Made by a program: the position numbers and the translations under genes. 64,000 bases of DNA from Paenibacillus tepidiphilus (GTDB taxonomy: Bacteria; Bacillota; Bacilli; Paenibacillales; Paenibacillaceae). The notes under the pieces were generated by a model. That model was not told the origin of the DNA and did no database searches. It saw only the letters and a program-made list of their open reading frames with translations. Of this stretch, positions 50,135 through 59,700 are shown one piece after another (positions within the stretch are counted from its first letter, which is position 1; the number at the start of each line of letters is the position of its first letter). Location: NCBI RefSeq assembly GCF_008635795.1, contig NZ_VWRQ01000021.1:1-64000 (forward strand), given 5' to 3'.

Positions 50135-50605
50135 ATGAGCAAGTATGACGAAGCCATGAAGCTGCTGGAAAAACAAGCGGGCAACAAGGATGGCCTGATC
50201 ACTCTGTCTACCATCGCGCTGGAACCGGGGACCAATGGTAAAAGCCGTCCCGCCGCCCGCATTGTGGACGCTTATTATGAAGACGGCGCGTTCTACACCG
50301 TCACTTACGCGACCTCAAGCAAGATGCAGCAGATCGCCCAGAACCCCGAAGTCGCCGTTTGTATCATCGTCGAAAACTTTACGGCCGATGGTATCGGTGA
50401 GAACCTGGGCTGGGTATGTGACGAGAAGAACACGGAGATGATGGCAAAGCTGCGCACCATATTCGCCGAGTGGTATAACGAGGCCAATAACGACGAAGAC
50501 CCTAACACCTGCCTGCTGCGCATTCGCCTGACAAAGGGCTTGTGGTATGACGCCCATAAAGGGATCAGAAATGAGATTGATTTTGTCAATAAGACGGCAA
50601 ATTAA
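50135..50605 (+). CDS. Pyridoxamine 5'-phosphate oxidase-family protein
   Basis: The 156-residue protein is a split-barrel flavin-binding protein of the general-stress 26 / PNPOx-like type: LITLSTIAL, RPAARIVDAYYEDGAFYTVTYATSSKMQQIAQNPEVAVCI and a C-terminal LRIRLTKGLWYD. It probably binds FMN or F420; true PNPOx activity is not implied. TTTAGGAGGT precedes ATG 50135. Monocistronic, ended by the hairpin at 50687. Confidence 0.82.
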   Translation: MSKYDEAMKLLEKQAGNKDGLITLSTIALEPGTNGKSRPAARIVDAYYEDGAFYTVTYATSSKMQQIAQNPEVAVCIIVENFTADGIGENLGWVCDEKNTEMMAKLRTIFAEWYNEANNDEDPNTCLLRIRLTKGLWYDAHKGIRNEIDFVNKTAN

Positions 50606-50686
50606 GGGGTCGATGCCGGTATAAGCAAACTTTGTTTCTCGCCTTGAGATTAATATGAAGTAGACATTTGATATCATACAATATTT

Positions 50687-50722
50687 GCACAAAAGGGAGT
50701 GTCTGTACACTCCCTTTTGTGC
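50687..50722. terminator. Bidirectional terminator
   Basis: GCACAAAAGGGAGTGT-CTGT-ACACTCCCTTTTGTGC is a 16-bp perfect stem after the PNPOx-like gene. The rest of 50606-50827 is AT-rich and empty. Confidence 0.88.
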
Positions 50723-50827
50723 CGTTACTTATTTTAGGGTCCCTCCTATCCTCATAGAGCGAAATCAAAGGAACTTGATTGGGTGCCTTGGATGTCTAGA
50801 CGTTTCATAACTGAGGTTCTCTTGGAA

Positions 50828-51671
50828 CTATGTAAACTCACCTATTATTTTCCACACGGTGGATTGATGATCCTCAAAACTACCACCAATTTCAAGGTTT
50901 GCCTTCGTTGCCGCAAGTTTTAGACCCGTGTTAACGCCAAGGTCATCCTCATACCTTACTGTTAACGAGAAGTCCTTCATACCATACTTTAGTCTCCCAT
51001 CTGCAATCTGCTTCCATGTAGGCTCATGATGATACCAGACTAGGCTTTCTGGTAATGATGCAGATGGGTTGCCCTCAAAGTTTGCTGTAAACAAAATTTC
51101 GGAACCGGATTTTCTGACTTTTGTGGCATCGGCCGTTACCCCAGTGTTTACTTGTGGAATAGCTATATCCATTTTAGAAGAGAATTCTTTTGACCAACCT
51201 GTAACGCTGCACCTCAATATGTGATGCCCCAAGTGACATAAGTAGGGTAACAGCCTCTGAAAACTTATGTTCAAATGTAAAACGGTGAAATTGAGCGAAA
51301 GGGAAATATACATTCGCATCAGCAGGATGCGCCACATAAAGAACACCAAATCTGGGATGCCCGAGCGGGAATACCAACTTGGTGGCTTCACTTTGAGACA
51401 CAGATAACGTGTCAATTCCCTGCTCGCGAAGTTTCAGTATACCCTTGTATACTTCTATTGTTGCTTCTGCAATATGCAATGGCCACGGGTAAATATACTT
51501 AGATATCGTTCTAGCTGTCTTAAACACCTTGACGAACGCTGACTCCTCCTCAACATCTCCCTTATACCTATGCTGAGCCTTTACTTCTTCGTCGCTTAAA
51601 ACCACAATAAATTGACGCTCTGCATAAGGCTTTAAGAGTATGTCTGATTCTGAAGAACTCTGCTTTAACAT
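50828..51671 (-). pseudogene. Frameshifted hypothetical gene
   Basis: Two minus-strand frames together would encode one protein of about 280 residues. The first, from ATG 51671 (GGAGGAT upstream), runs MLKQSSSESDILLKPYAERQF to ..SLGASHIEVQ and stops at 51174. The second frame continues VTGWSKEFSSKMDIAIP.. to ..WKIIGEFT at 50828. One missing base near 51205-51210 would restore GASHIEVQ(S)VTGWSKEF. The second part has no start or SD of its own, so a recent mutation or sequencing error is likelier than two genes. No family is recognised. It is AT-rich and close to a nuclease gene. Confidence 0.6.
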
Positions 51672-51725
51672 AGTATTCTTATCCTCCATGAAGAATTTTT
51701 CGAGCAAAAGGGGCTTTATCTTAAA

Positions 51726-52316
51726 TTATGCCTTTTTACGCCTTCCACGATTGGGTTGCCACTTCCCCCATCTCCGCAACTTCTCTTCGACTACCCCACC
51801 ATGCCAATACTCGACCCTGAACTGCTCCGCTTCCTTCTTCGCAGGTCCAGTCAAGTCCGATGTCGTAACAAGTACCGTAAGAATGCAATTATGGTTCCGC
51901 TTGGCGGCAACAAGTTCCCGAACTGTCTGCACTGGAACCATGTTGTGGTCGGCATAGCATTTTGCCTGCACTGCCGTCCTCTCGCCACGCTTGTCCACAA
52001 TGACCAAATCTACTCCACCGTCATTTCCGCCGATTCCGACTTCGTAAACTACGTAGCCCTGATCTCGAAAGTATAGTGCAAGTAGTCTCTCGAACTCAGT
52101 ACCGTTAAGATCATCGAGTGACATGGACAGAATGACCTCATCTGGTCGACAAGATTTCGAGCTCCGGTTAACTTTCCGCTGTGTTGATTCTGGACGCCTC
52201 TTATTTGCATTGGTAGGACGTCGAGTTCTGTCCTTTTTCTTTTTCTGAGGCTGCAATAATCCTGCGATAACACTTAGCACTACAACTGCAAGTAGAAACA
52301 ATATGATTTCCTTCAT
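51726..52316 (-). CDS. Membrane-anchored Mrr-type restriction endonuclease-like protein
   Basis: The 196-residue protein opens with a transmembrane helix (MKEIILFLLAVVVLSVIAGLL), then a basic linker (KKKKDRTRRP..KRRPESTQRK), then an Mrr_cat/endonuclease-like domain: LDDLNGTEFERLLALYFRDQGYVV, the catalytic GGNDGGVDLVIVDKRGERTAVQAKCY (D-x(n)-QxK), and VQTVRELVAAKRNH. Such DNases cut modified or foreign DNA. Membrane anchoring suggests action at the point of DNA entry. GAGGTG precedes ATG 52316. It lies 54 nt upstream of the frameshifted gene. Confidence 0.8.
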   Translation of the reverse strand: MKEIILFLLAVVVLSVIAGLLQPQKKKKDRTRRPTNANKRRPESTQRKVNRSSKSCRPDEVILSMSLDDLNGTEFERLLALYFRDQGYVVYEVGIGGNDGGVDLVIVDKRGERTAVQAKCYADHNMVPVQTVRELVAAKRNHNCILTVLVTTSDLTGPAKKEAEQFRVEYWHGGVVEEKLRRWGKWQPNRGRRKKA

Positions 52317-52425
52317 AATACACCTCACTCTAGTTGTTCTCTATCCATCTTACTATGCATGGGTATATTTTCCTATTAGAAGTTCTCTCCCCAGAACTTC
52401 CGCATAAATTAATGCTCTCCAAATC

Positions 52426-52452
52426 GAAAGGCACCCACTAGAGGTGCCTTTC
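52426..52452. terminator. Orphan terminator between divergent genes
   Basis: GAAAGGCACC-CACTAGA-GGTGCCTTTC is a perfect 10-bp stem in the 412-bp gap between the nuclease gene (minus) and the ORF at 52729 (plus). Neither neighbour ends there, so it may mark a deleted gene or a small RNA. The remaining gap is AT-rich and shows no other element. Confidence 0.6.
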
Positions 52453-52728
52453 AAGTAATTCACATCATTTGTCTTGCAAAATAATAAGTTTCGCCCTACG
52501 GGCATTACGGTTCACCGCGCCATCTGAAACGGCAAGTATTAAAAAGAGGGAGGGTTATTAGCTCCTCATAATGGCTGAGTTCCGTACTCAAGTACTCGAA
52601 CATGCTAATGCATTCTGAAGTGAATAATAAAATAAAGAATGCTGTATAATTATTTCAATGTTGCTGATATTGGCTGAACCTATCCCCAATGGTTAGCAAT
52701 TGTAGCAACAAATCATATAACGAGAGGA

Positions 52729-53346
52729 GTGAGAGCTATAGAATTTATAGTTCAAGTAGTTAGATATGCGAACGAAGGGTTTAATATAAAACCCTATCGT
52801 TCTAAGGCTTACTATCACACAGGAGATTTTTTCAACTACTCAGTTGAAAGAAATAATTTGCATCAAACCGTTAATCTTTACAAGCGTGATACTGATCGGA
52901 TGATGGTTCCTAATCCCGAAGGTTGTTTTGCTTTTCTATACAACTACGATATTTCCCAGATAAACAAGACAGGGAACTTGTTCATTAGATCAAACGCGCG
53001 CAAAAATGTCGGTTATCTTCGGTTGGATGAGGTTGTTTATGTAAGAAACATACACGCAAATATGAAGCAACGTTTTATCGGCGAGATCATTCACGAGATT
53101 CCTGACCCATACACGGGGATTATGTATGAGTTTCCGAAGTCAAGTATGTACGACGAACTTAATTGGGTTCAGATGCCTGTTTCCTTATTTTTAGAGCGAA
53201 GCAAGGAACACTTTAATATGTTTGGAAGAATGTATGAGAGAATCAGTGAGGTGTATTTAACAGCTGAACAGGTCGGCAGAATAATTCCTCATACAAACAT
53301 CTTCTTTCTTAAACGGTTCACCAAGAAGTATAAATTAATAAGTTAA
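52729..53346 (+). CDS. Hypothetical 205-residue AT-rich ORF
   Basis: The product, containing YANEGFNIKPYRSKAYYHTGDFF, KRDTDRMMVPNPEGCFAFLYN and MYERISEVYLTAEQVGRIIPHTNIFFLKRF, is rich in aromatic and basic residues, with no signal peptide or membrane helix. I do not recognise a family. Codon use is much more AT-rich than in the flanking carbohydrate genes, pointing to horizontal transfer. The GTG at 52729 overlaps the SD-like GAGGAG, so the actual start may be a few codons downstream, where only ATA is available. Confidence 0.55.
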   Translation: MRAIEFIVQVVRYANEGFNIKPYRSKAYYHTGDFFNYSVERNNLHQTVNLYKRDTDRMMVPNPEGCFAFLYNYDISQINKTGNLFIRSNARKNVGYLRLDEVVYVRNIHANMKQRFIGEIIHEIPDPYTGIMYEFPKSSMYDELNWVQMPVSLFLERSKEHFNMFGRMYERISEVYLTAEQVGRIIPHTNIFFLKRFTKKYKLIS

Positions 53347-53474
53347 AAGACAGAGTCTTAGCATGTGCCGTAGGTTTGATTTATCGGACCGGACTGAGTT
53401 CCAGACTGTTGTTAACTCCGCAAAATAACTAATTTATTAACAATAAAATAGCCTATTAGAAAAAGGGAGTAAAT

Positions 53475-53502
53475 AAGCAATCCTTACTTGCTTTTTGTTT
53501 TT
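53475..53502 (+). terminator. Weak terminator of the 205-aa ORF
   Basis: AAGCAA-TCCTTAC-TTGCTT is followed by TTTGTTTTT. The gap 53347-53771 otherwise holds only the hairpin at 53699. Confidence 0.45.
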
Positions 53503-53698
53503 GCTAATTATTAGTGACGGGGTAAAGAATGGCATTTCTTTATGACAACACTCAATGATTTTATTACACTCTTCTAAAACATTTGACAGGCTCCTGCAAG
53601 TATTCCTTCAAACACTTGCCGTTACTTGTGATAAGATTCACCCTACCAATCATAATAGTGGAAAATTGTATTCCCTATAGATAATCCCCATGCCAGGC

Positions 53699-53733
53699 AA
53701 GAGAGGGCAGCCCATACCGGGCTGCCCTCTCTT
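53699..53733. terminator. Terminator of the rhamnogalacturonan enzyme gene
   Basis: AAGAGAGGGCAGCCC pairs perfectly with GGGCTGCCCTCTCTT across a 5-nt loop, 39 nt past the stop of the giant minus-strand gene. Confidence 0.88.
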
Positions 53734-53771
53734 GTTCTGCCTATTTGCCTATTGTCTTAACATCGCTCCTG

Positions 53772-56700
53772 CTACCGCACCGTCACAACCATCTTCGCCG
53801 TACGGGCTTCACCTGCCGTATTGCGCAGCACGGCTTCGTATTCATAGGTTCCCTTAGCCTTGCCGGAAATCGGCGTTACCGCCGACTGGGCACCTGGAGT
53901 ACGGGCCTCCAGACTTTGGGAGTCGACCAGAACGCCGTTCTCGTACAGCTCATACCCGGTAGCGTTCGTACCCCACCACAGGTTCATGGTGACATTGAAG
54001 CTGCCGTCGCCGTCCCAGTTGTCGTTCGAGAGCACCGCCTGCCCCGGTGAAGCATCAGTCACCGTGACCGTGAGCGGCGCACTCTTCGTTGTACCCAGTG
54101 CATTGATCAGCTCACCGGTATAGACGTAAGTGCCGTTCTTCTTGCCGGCAATGTCAATCTTGACGGTCTGGGCCGATGGAGACTGGTCGGCCAGCGCTAC
54201 CTCCTTCACCAGTTCGCCGTTCTCATACAGCTTGAACCGGCTGCCGTTATTGCCCCACCACAGGTTCATCGTGACGGTGTAATCCCCGTCTCTCAGTCCT
54301 GTGTCGTGGCCGTTATTGTCGGATAGCACCGGTGTGCCGGGAGCGCCGCTCGCCAGCGGTGTCGCCTGAGCGAGCCATGCCGCCCACTTGCCCAGTGCAG
54401 CCGCCTGCTCGGCTGTGAACACGGCTTCGCCGGCAGCGCTGACGTCATTGCTGAAGGCTGCCAGCAGCTGGCGCGCCTTCGCGCCCTCATGCGCAGTCGC
54501 CGCTTGTTCCGCCTGCTGCAGCTTGCCTGCGAGCTGCTCGGCTATGGCTGCCGCACCCGGGTCTGCCGACCCGGCGGCGAAGGTGCGCGTCAGCTCCGCC
54601 AGACTGGCGAAGGTCGCGGTAACGCCAAAGCTGAAATCAACGCTCTGCGTGTGGCCCGCCAAGTCGTAGACCGCAGCGGTTACGGTATTGAGTCCCGGCT
54701 CCAGTGTATAGGCCGGAGCATTCAATACGACACCGCTCGGCGCCGGTACACCGGATACCGAATCGGAGGCCGTATAGCCAATCTCCACTTGCTGGTCGAT
54801 GGTGTATTCCGTTTGTCCATGAATCTCAAGGACCGGTGGTGCGAGATCGATCGCTATGGACAGCGTCTGCTCGTTCTCCTTGTTGCCATCCACATCGACG
54901 CTCCAGTAGGTCACGGTGTGGTTGCCTTCTTCACTCAGGGTCAACTCGGTGCCGCTTGCCGCTTCACCGCCGTTAACCTTGTAGTAAGTCGCTTCGACGT
55001 CAGAATCTTCATCGGCCGCCGTAAACTTAACTTTTACCGCCGAGGTATACCATTCGCCTTGCGATTCGCCTTCCACCGCCGCTTTTGTATGCGGCGCCTT
55101 TCCGTCCGAAGGCTCCCCTTCCAGAGTCACCAGCTCGGACAACGGAATGTTCAGCTCCTGCACCAGCCGTGCCACCATTTCAGAGACCTTGATTGCACCG
55201 TTCATCTGGAGATGGGTATTATCCTCTGTCGTACCTACCCACATAAAGATATCCTTCGTGCCTTCAGGACCGAGCTCCTGGAAGTATTCCCAGCTCACCT
55301 GATTGAGGTCTACCAGCAGCGTGCCGGTTTCCTGCGCCGTCTCTTTCATCGCCTTCACATAATCCGGGAAGCTCTTGTTGAGCGTTTCTCCGGTGAAATC
55401 GCGCCGGTTGACCGGCGTTACCAGTACCGGGGTGGCTCCCCGCTGCACCGTACCGTTGATGTAATCCTTCAAATACACCTTGAATTGCTCCGGAGTAAGA
55501 TAACGTTCCAAACGCGACGGCGTGGAGTCATTATGGGACCATTGCATGAACAGATAATCGCCTTCATGAATGTCCAGCAGAATGTCGTTGAGATATCCGC
55601 CTACGAGGAACGTCTTGCTGCTTAAGCCGCTGACGGCCCGGTTATCCACACTGATCTCATCCAGGTTAAAATAACCGCCCAGCGTTTCGCCCCATCCGGC
55701 CTGCGGACGGTAGCTCTCGGCATAATTGGCTACTGTAGAATCACTCGCCAGGTATAATACCGGCTGATCGCCTGCACCGTTCCCCGGCAGACGCTCGAGC
55801 TTCAAAGCGTTGATCTTCGGCGTACCGCCGGAGAAGGCAAAGTCGAAGACGCCGTCGATCAGGGCAATGTCATACGTCAGTTCAGTGAATTGGCCTTTGG
55901 CTACCGTCGTCACCGGCATTTTCGGCATTTGCTCAATCGTTATACCAGTGTTCGTCGATTCCTGTGCATCGCCGACAGTCATCGTGACCCGATAGTTGGC
56001 CGGCTCCAGCTCCACCAGGAAGGAGGTGCCGTTCACACGGGTAAAGTCCTCGGTCAGCGCGTCCCCGGTTTCCCGGTTCTCGTCTTTGACCAGGGCGGTA
56101 TCGGCAAAGCCGTAGCCGTTGCCCTCCACATAAGCCCGCTTGGCATCCACTTTCAGGTATCCATCGGCAGCGGCTCCGGAGCCGAAGTCAAAGCTATACG
56201 CGCTGACTTCACCGGCAGGCTCGCTGGTCAGCGAGTCTCTGGCAACGGTCAGCATGTTAAAGACATGATCGACCTGGGCTTGCGTTGCTTCTGTGCCGAT
56301 GAGTGCTTCGGCCGCTGCCAAAGCCTTGTTCAGCACTGCTACAGACGCTTCGGTATACGCCGACAGATCAAGTGCTTTCACCTCATCGCGCAGGGCTATA
56401 AGCGCAGTCTGATCGCCCGCTTCAGCATCGAGCTTCGTGCCTTCGAGCTTTACATTGTCAATCTGCGTTGTCCAGTTCAAAGTGCCGCCGCCGCCTTTTC
56501 TTGTGCCCAGGAAGCGGATGCCCCTTACATTATTGGCATAGGCACCGGGATACATCTCGATACCCTCGATGGTCTGCGTAACGCTCGGGTCCGCCAGACT
56601 CGTCAACGTCAAATCAATGGTCTTCTCGGCAAAATTAATGGTGGCATCCACATTGACCCATTGGTTCTTCGCAATGCTTGTAGCTGTTCCGCCTTCCGGA

Positions 56701-59700
56701 ACGGCCGTGCTTCCGGTTCCATAATCCGCTGTGTACGGACCGGAGTAATAATGGATTTTCGTACCCGGATCTGTGGTGCCTGTCTTCGTAAACAGTGTGA
56801 ATATAATATTCTCATTCGCATCCTGCAGCGTCAGATGACCTTCCGACGGGAAGGCGCTCACATTGCCGGAATGCCAGTCAAAGTTCACATGGACAATGTC
56901 GCCGTTCACCGCATCGAACAGACGGAATACCTTGGCACGGTGCCCGGAGCCGGAACCGGCAACAGACAGCACCTTGTTACCGTTCTGGTCTACAACCGTT
57001 CCCGCCATGGTTCCGCCGATCCCCGTGGCATTGACCATCGCATATTCGGCGGCGGCAGGATCACCTTCGAAGTCTTCCTCATACACCTGAATCTCCGGTT
57101 CCGGCTCCGGCTCCTCTAGGTCCGGATCGATCACAAACGGCGAAATGCCCAGCTCCAGCTCCTTCACCGCTCCCGCAACCAGGCCGGCAATGACCTGCGC
57201 GCCATAGCCGCTGAAATGCGTATTGTCGTTCACGCCGTTCGGATACTTCGGATATTCGCCCGGATTGGCGTACAGGAAGAGCTTCTCCGAAGCCGCAAGG
57301 CCAATCTTGTCGTAATAGGCGACGCTCAGCTGACTTAAGTCAACAAGTGTAACATTCAGTTCCGCCGCCACTTCCTTGGCCGCCTGCACATATTCCGGGA
57401 AGCTTACATTAAACTCCTGGGTAATCGTATTGAAGTCTCTGCGCCCTACCGGAGTAAGCAGCACCGGCGTTGCGCCGCGCTGAATGGCACCGTTTACATA
57501 TCGGGCCAGATAGGTTTTATAATCCGCCGGCGACGCATACCGGTCCGGAATGCCTGCGCTGGCATCGTTATGGCCGAAGGAGATAAAGAAGTAATCTCCA
57601 GGCTTGATCCGCTGCAGAATGCTGTCCAGGCGGCCGTCCACCATGAACGATTTGCTGCTTCTGCCGCCGATCGACTCATTCTGGACCACGACACCGTTCG
57701 CAAAATAACGGCCGAACTCCTGGCCCCAGCCTTCCTGCGGTGCCTGCATGCCGCTGTAGGACTGCATGGTTGAGTCGCCGGCCATATAGATGGTCGTCGC
57801 GGCTCCCGGCACCTTGTCCGGATACTTCTCAATGACAAGCTCCTGCACGTCGATGGCGGTTCCGGTGAACAGGAACTCCAGTTGACCGTCCACCAGCGCA
57901 ACGTCATAGGAATACACCTTCGTTTCTCCTGCGTTCACATTCGACACTGCCAGCTTCTGGACGAACTCGGATTTAACGCCAACGTTCGAGCTGCGGGCTG
58001 CGTCGCCCAGCTTCAGGGTGACCTTGTAGTTGGCATTCGGCAGATCAACGGCAAACTTGGCGTTCTCGGGAAGGGAGACACTGCCCGCGCCGACGTTGAT
58101 TCCGCTTGCGTTCTCGAAGCCATATCCCGCTTCAGCTGTATACGGAGTATCCTGTACAGCAGTCGTACCTGCGGCCGGATTCGTGCCGAAGCCAAAGTGA
58201 TAGACCTGCTCCGTCATAGTGCTCCCGCCGGTAAGCGCCAGACTCGCTTTGGGGAACTCCGTCGCTTCCGCCCCGAGATAGAATCCCGTATGCGGCGGCT
58301 GGTTATAAGCCACATTCTGCCAGGCGATACCCGGCCGGTATACCGGGTCCTGCATCAGGGCAGGAATCCGGTAGCTGGTAGGGATTGTTGTTGAATACAA
58401 TCTGTATTCCGAGCTGTCCTCGCTGCGCAGCAGCAGCTCCTCGCGCCAGTCGCCCAGAATATCCGCCTGCAGGGCCGGATTGCCTTTAGTGTGATTATTA
58501 GTCAAGGTGCCGGCTGCCCGGAAAATCTCCTTCAGCTGCTTGTTCTCGTAATCCCACTTGTAGACGAGCGGAATTCCCTTGGCCGCAGCATTGTCCCATT
58601 GATGGTCGAACAGCTCCCGCTGCAGATCGCCGTCCCACCAGATCGCAAAGTTGGCACTCTTCGGCACTTCGTTCGCTTCGTAAATGACCTCTCCGTTGGC
58701 CGCATAGACGCGGGTGACCGGGTCCATCTGGCCATTCACAATATTGGAGGCCCAGGATTCATAGCCCGGATAATTCGGGTCAATATCGGCGGACATGCCG
58801 CGTCCGGTATCTATACCGGTGTACTGTCCCCAGAGAATGTCGCCAGTCGCGGCATCGCGCATTTCCAGCCCGTATTCGGCATTCGTATGCTCGTGCACAC
58901 TGACAATCTGGTAGCCGTCCCGGTTCGGATCGAGCTTGCCGGCATGCAAGGCGTCACCGTGGCCGAGTCCGGTGCTGTACATCAGGCTGCCGTCGTCGTC
59001 GATGGCCAGGGCGCCGTATATGATTTCGTCTTTGCCGTCGCCGTCGGCGTCAAGCACGCTTAAGTTGTGGTTGCCCTGACCCTCATATTGCTGGCCGGCT
59101 TCCTTAGTATCAAACGTCCAGCGTGGAACCAGCTGCCCGCCGGTATAGTCGTAGGCTGTCAGCACCGTGCGGGTATAATAACCGCGGGCCATCACTACGC
59201 TCGGCTTCACGCCGTCCAGATAGGCAATGCCGCCCAGGAATCGGTCGACACGGTTTCCGTATCCGTCGCCCCATGAGCTGACATCGCCTCTAGGCGGAAT
59301 GTAATCAACGGTGGATACAGCTGCTCCCGTTTGTCCGTCGAACAACGTAAGATATTCCGGGCCTGTCAGGATGTACCCGCCATCATTGCGGTAATCCTTG
59401 CTGCCGTCGCCAATCACCGTACCTTGGCCGTCCTTCGTGCCGTCCGCCGTCTTGACGACGACTTCGGCTTTGCCGTTGCCGTCCAGATCATACACCATCA
59501 GCTGGGTGTAATGCGCTCCGGCCCGGATGTTGACCCCCAGGTCAATCCGCCACAGCTTCGTTCCATCAAGCTTGACGGCGTCGATGTAGACATTGCCGGT
59601 ATAACCCGCCTGTGAGTTATCCTTGGAATTGCTTGGACTCCACAGGAAAACAATCTCATACTCGCCGTCGCCGTCCAGGTCGCCTACTGAAGCATCGCCG

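Noticed and set aside
54489..57119. Plus-strand frames of 378 and 409 codons
   Set aside because: Antisense shadows of the PL11/CE12 gene without SD or domain.
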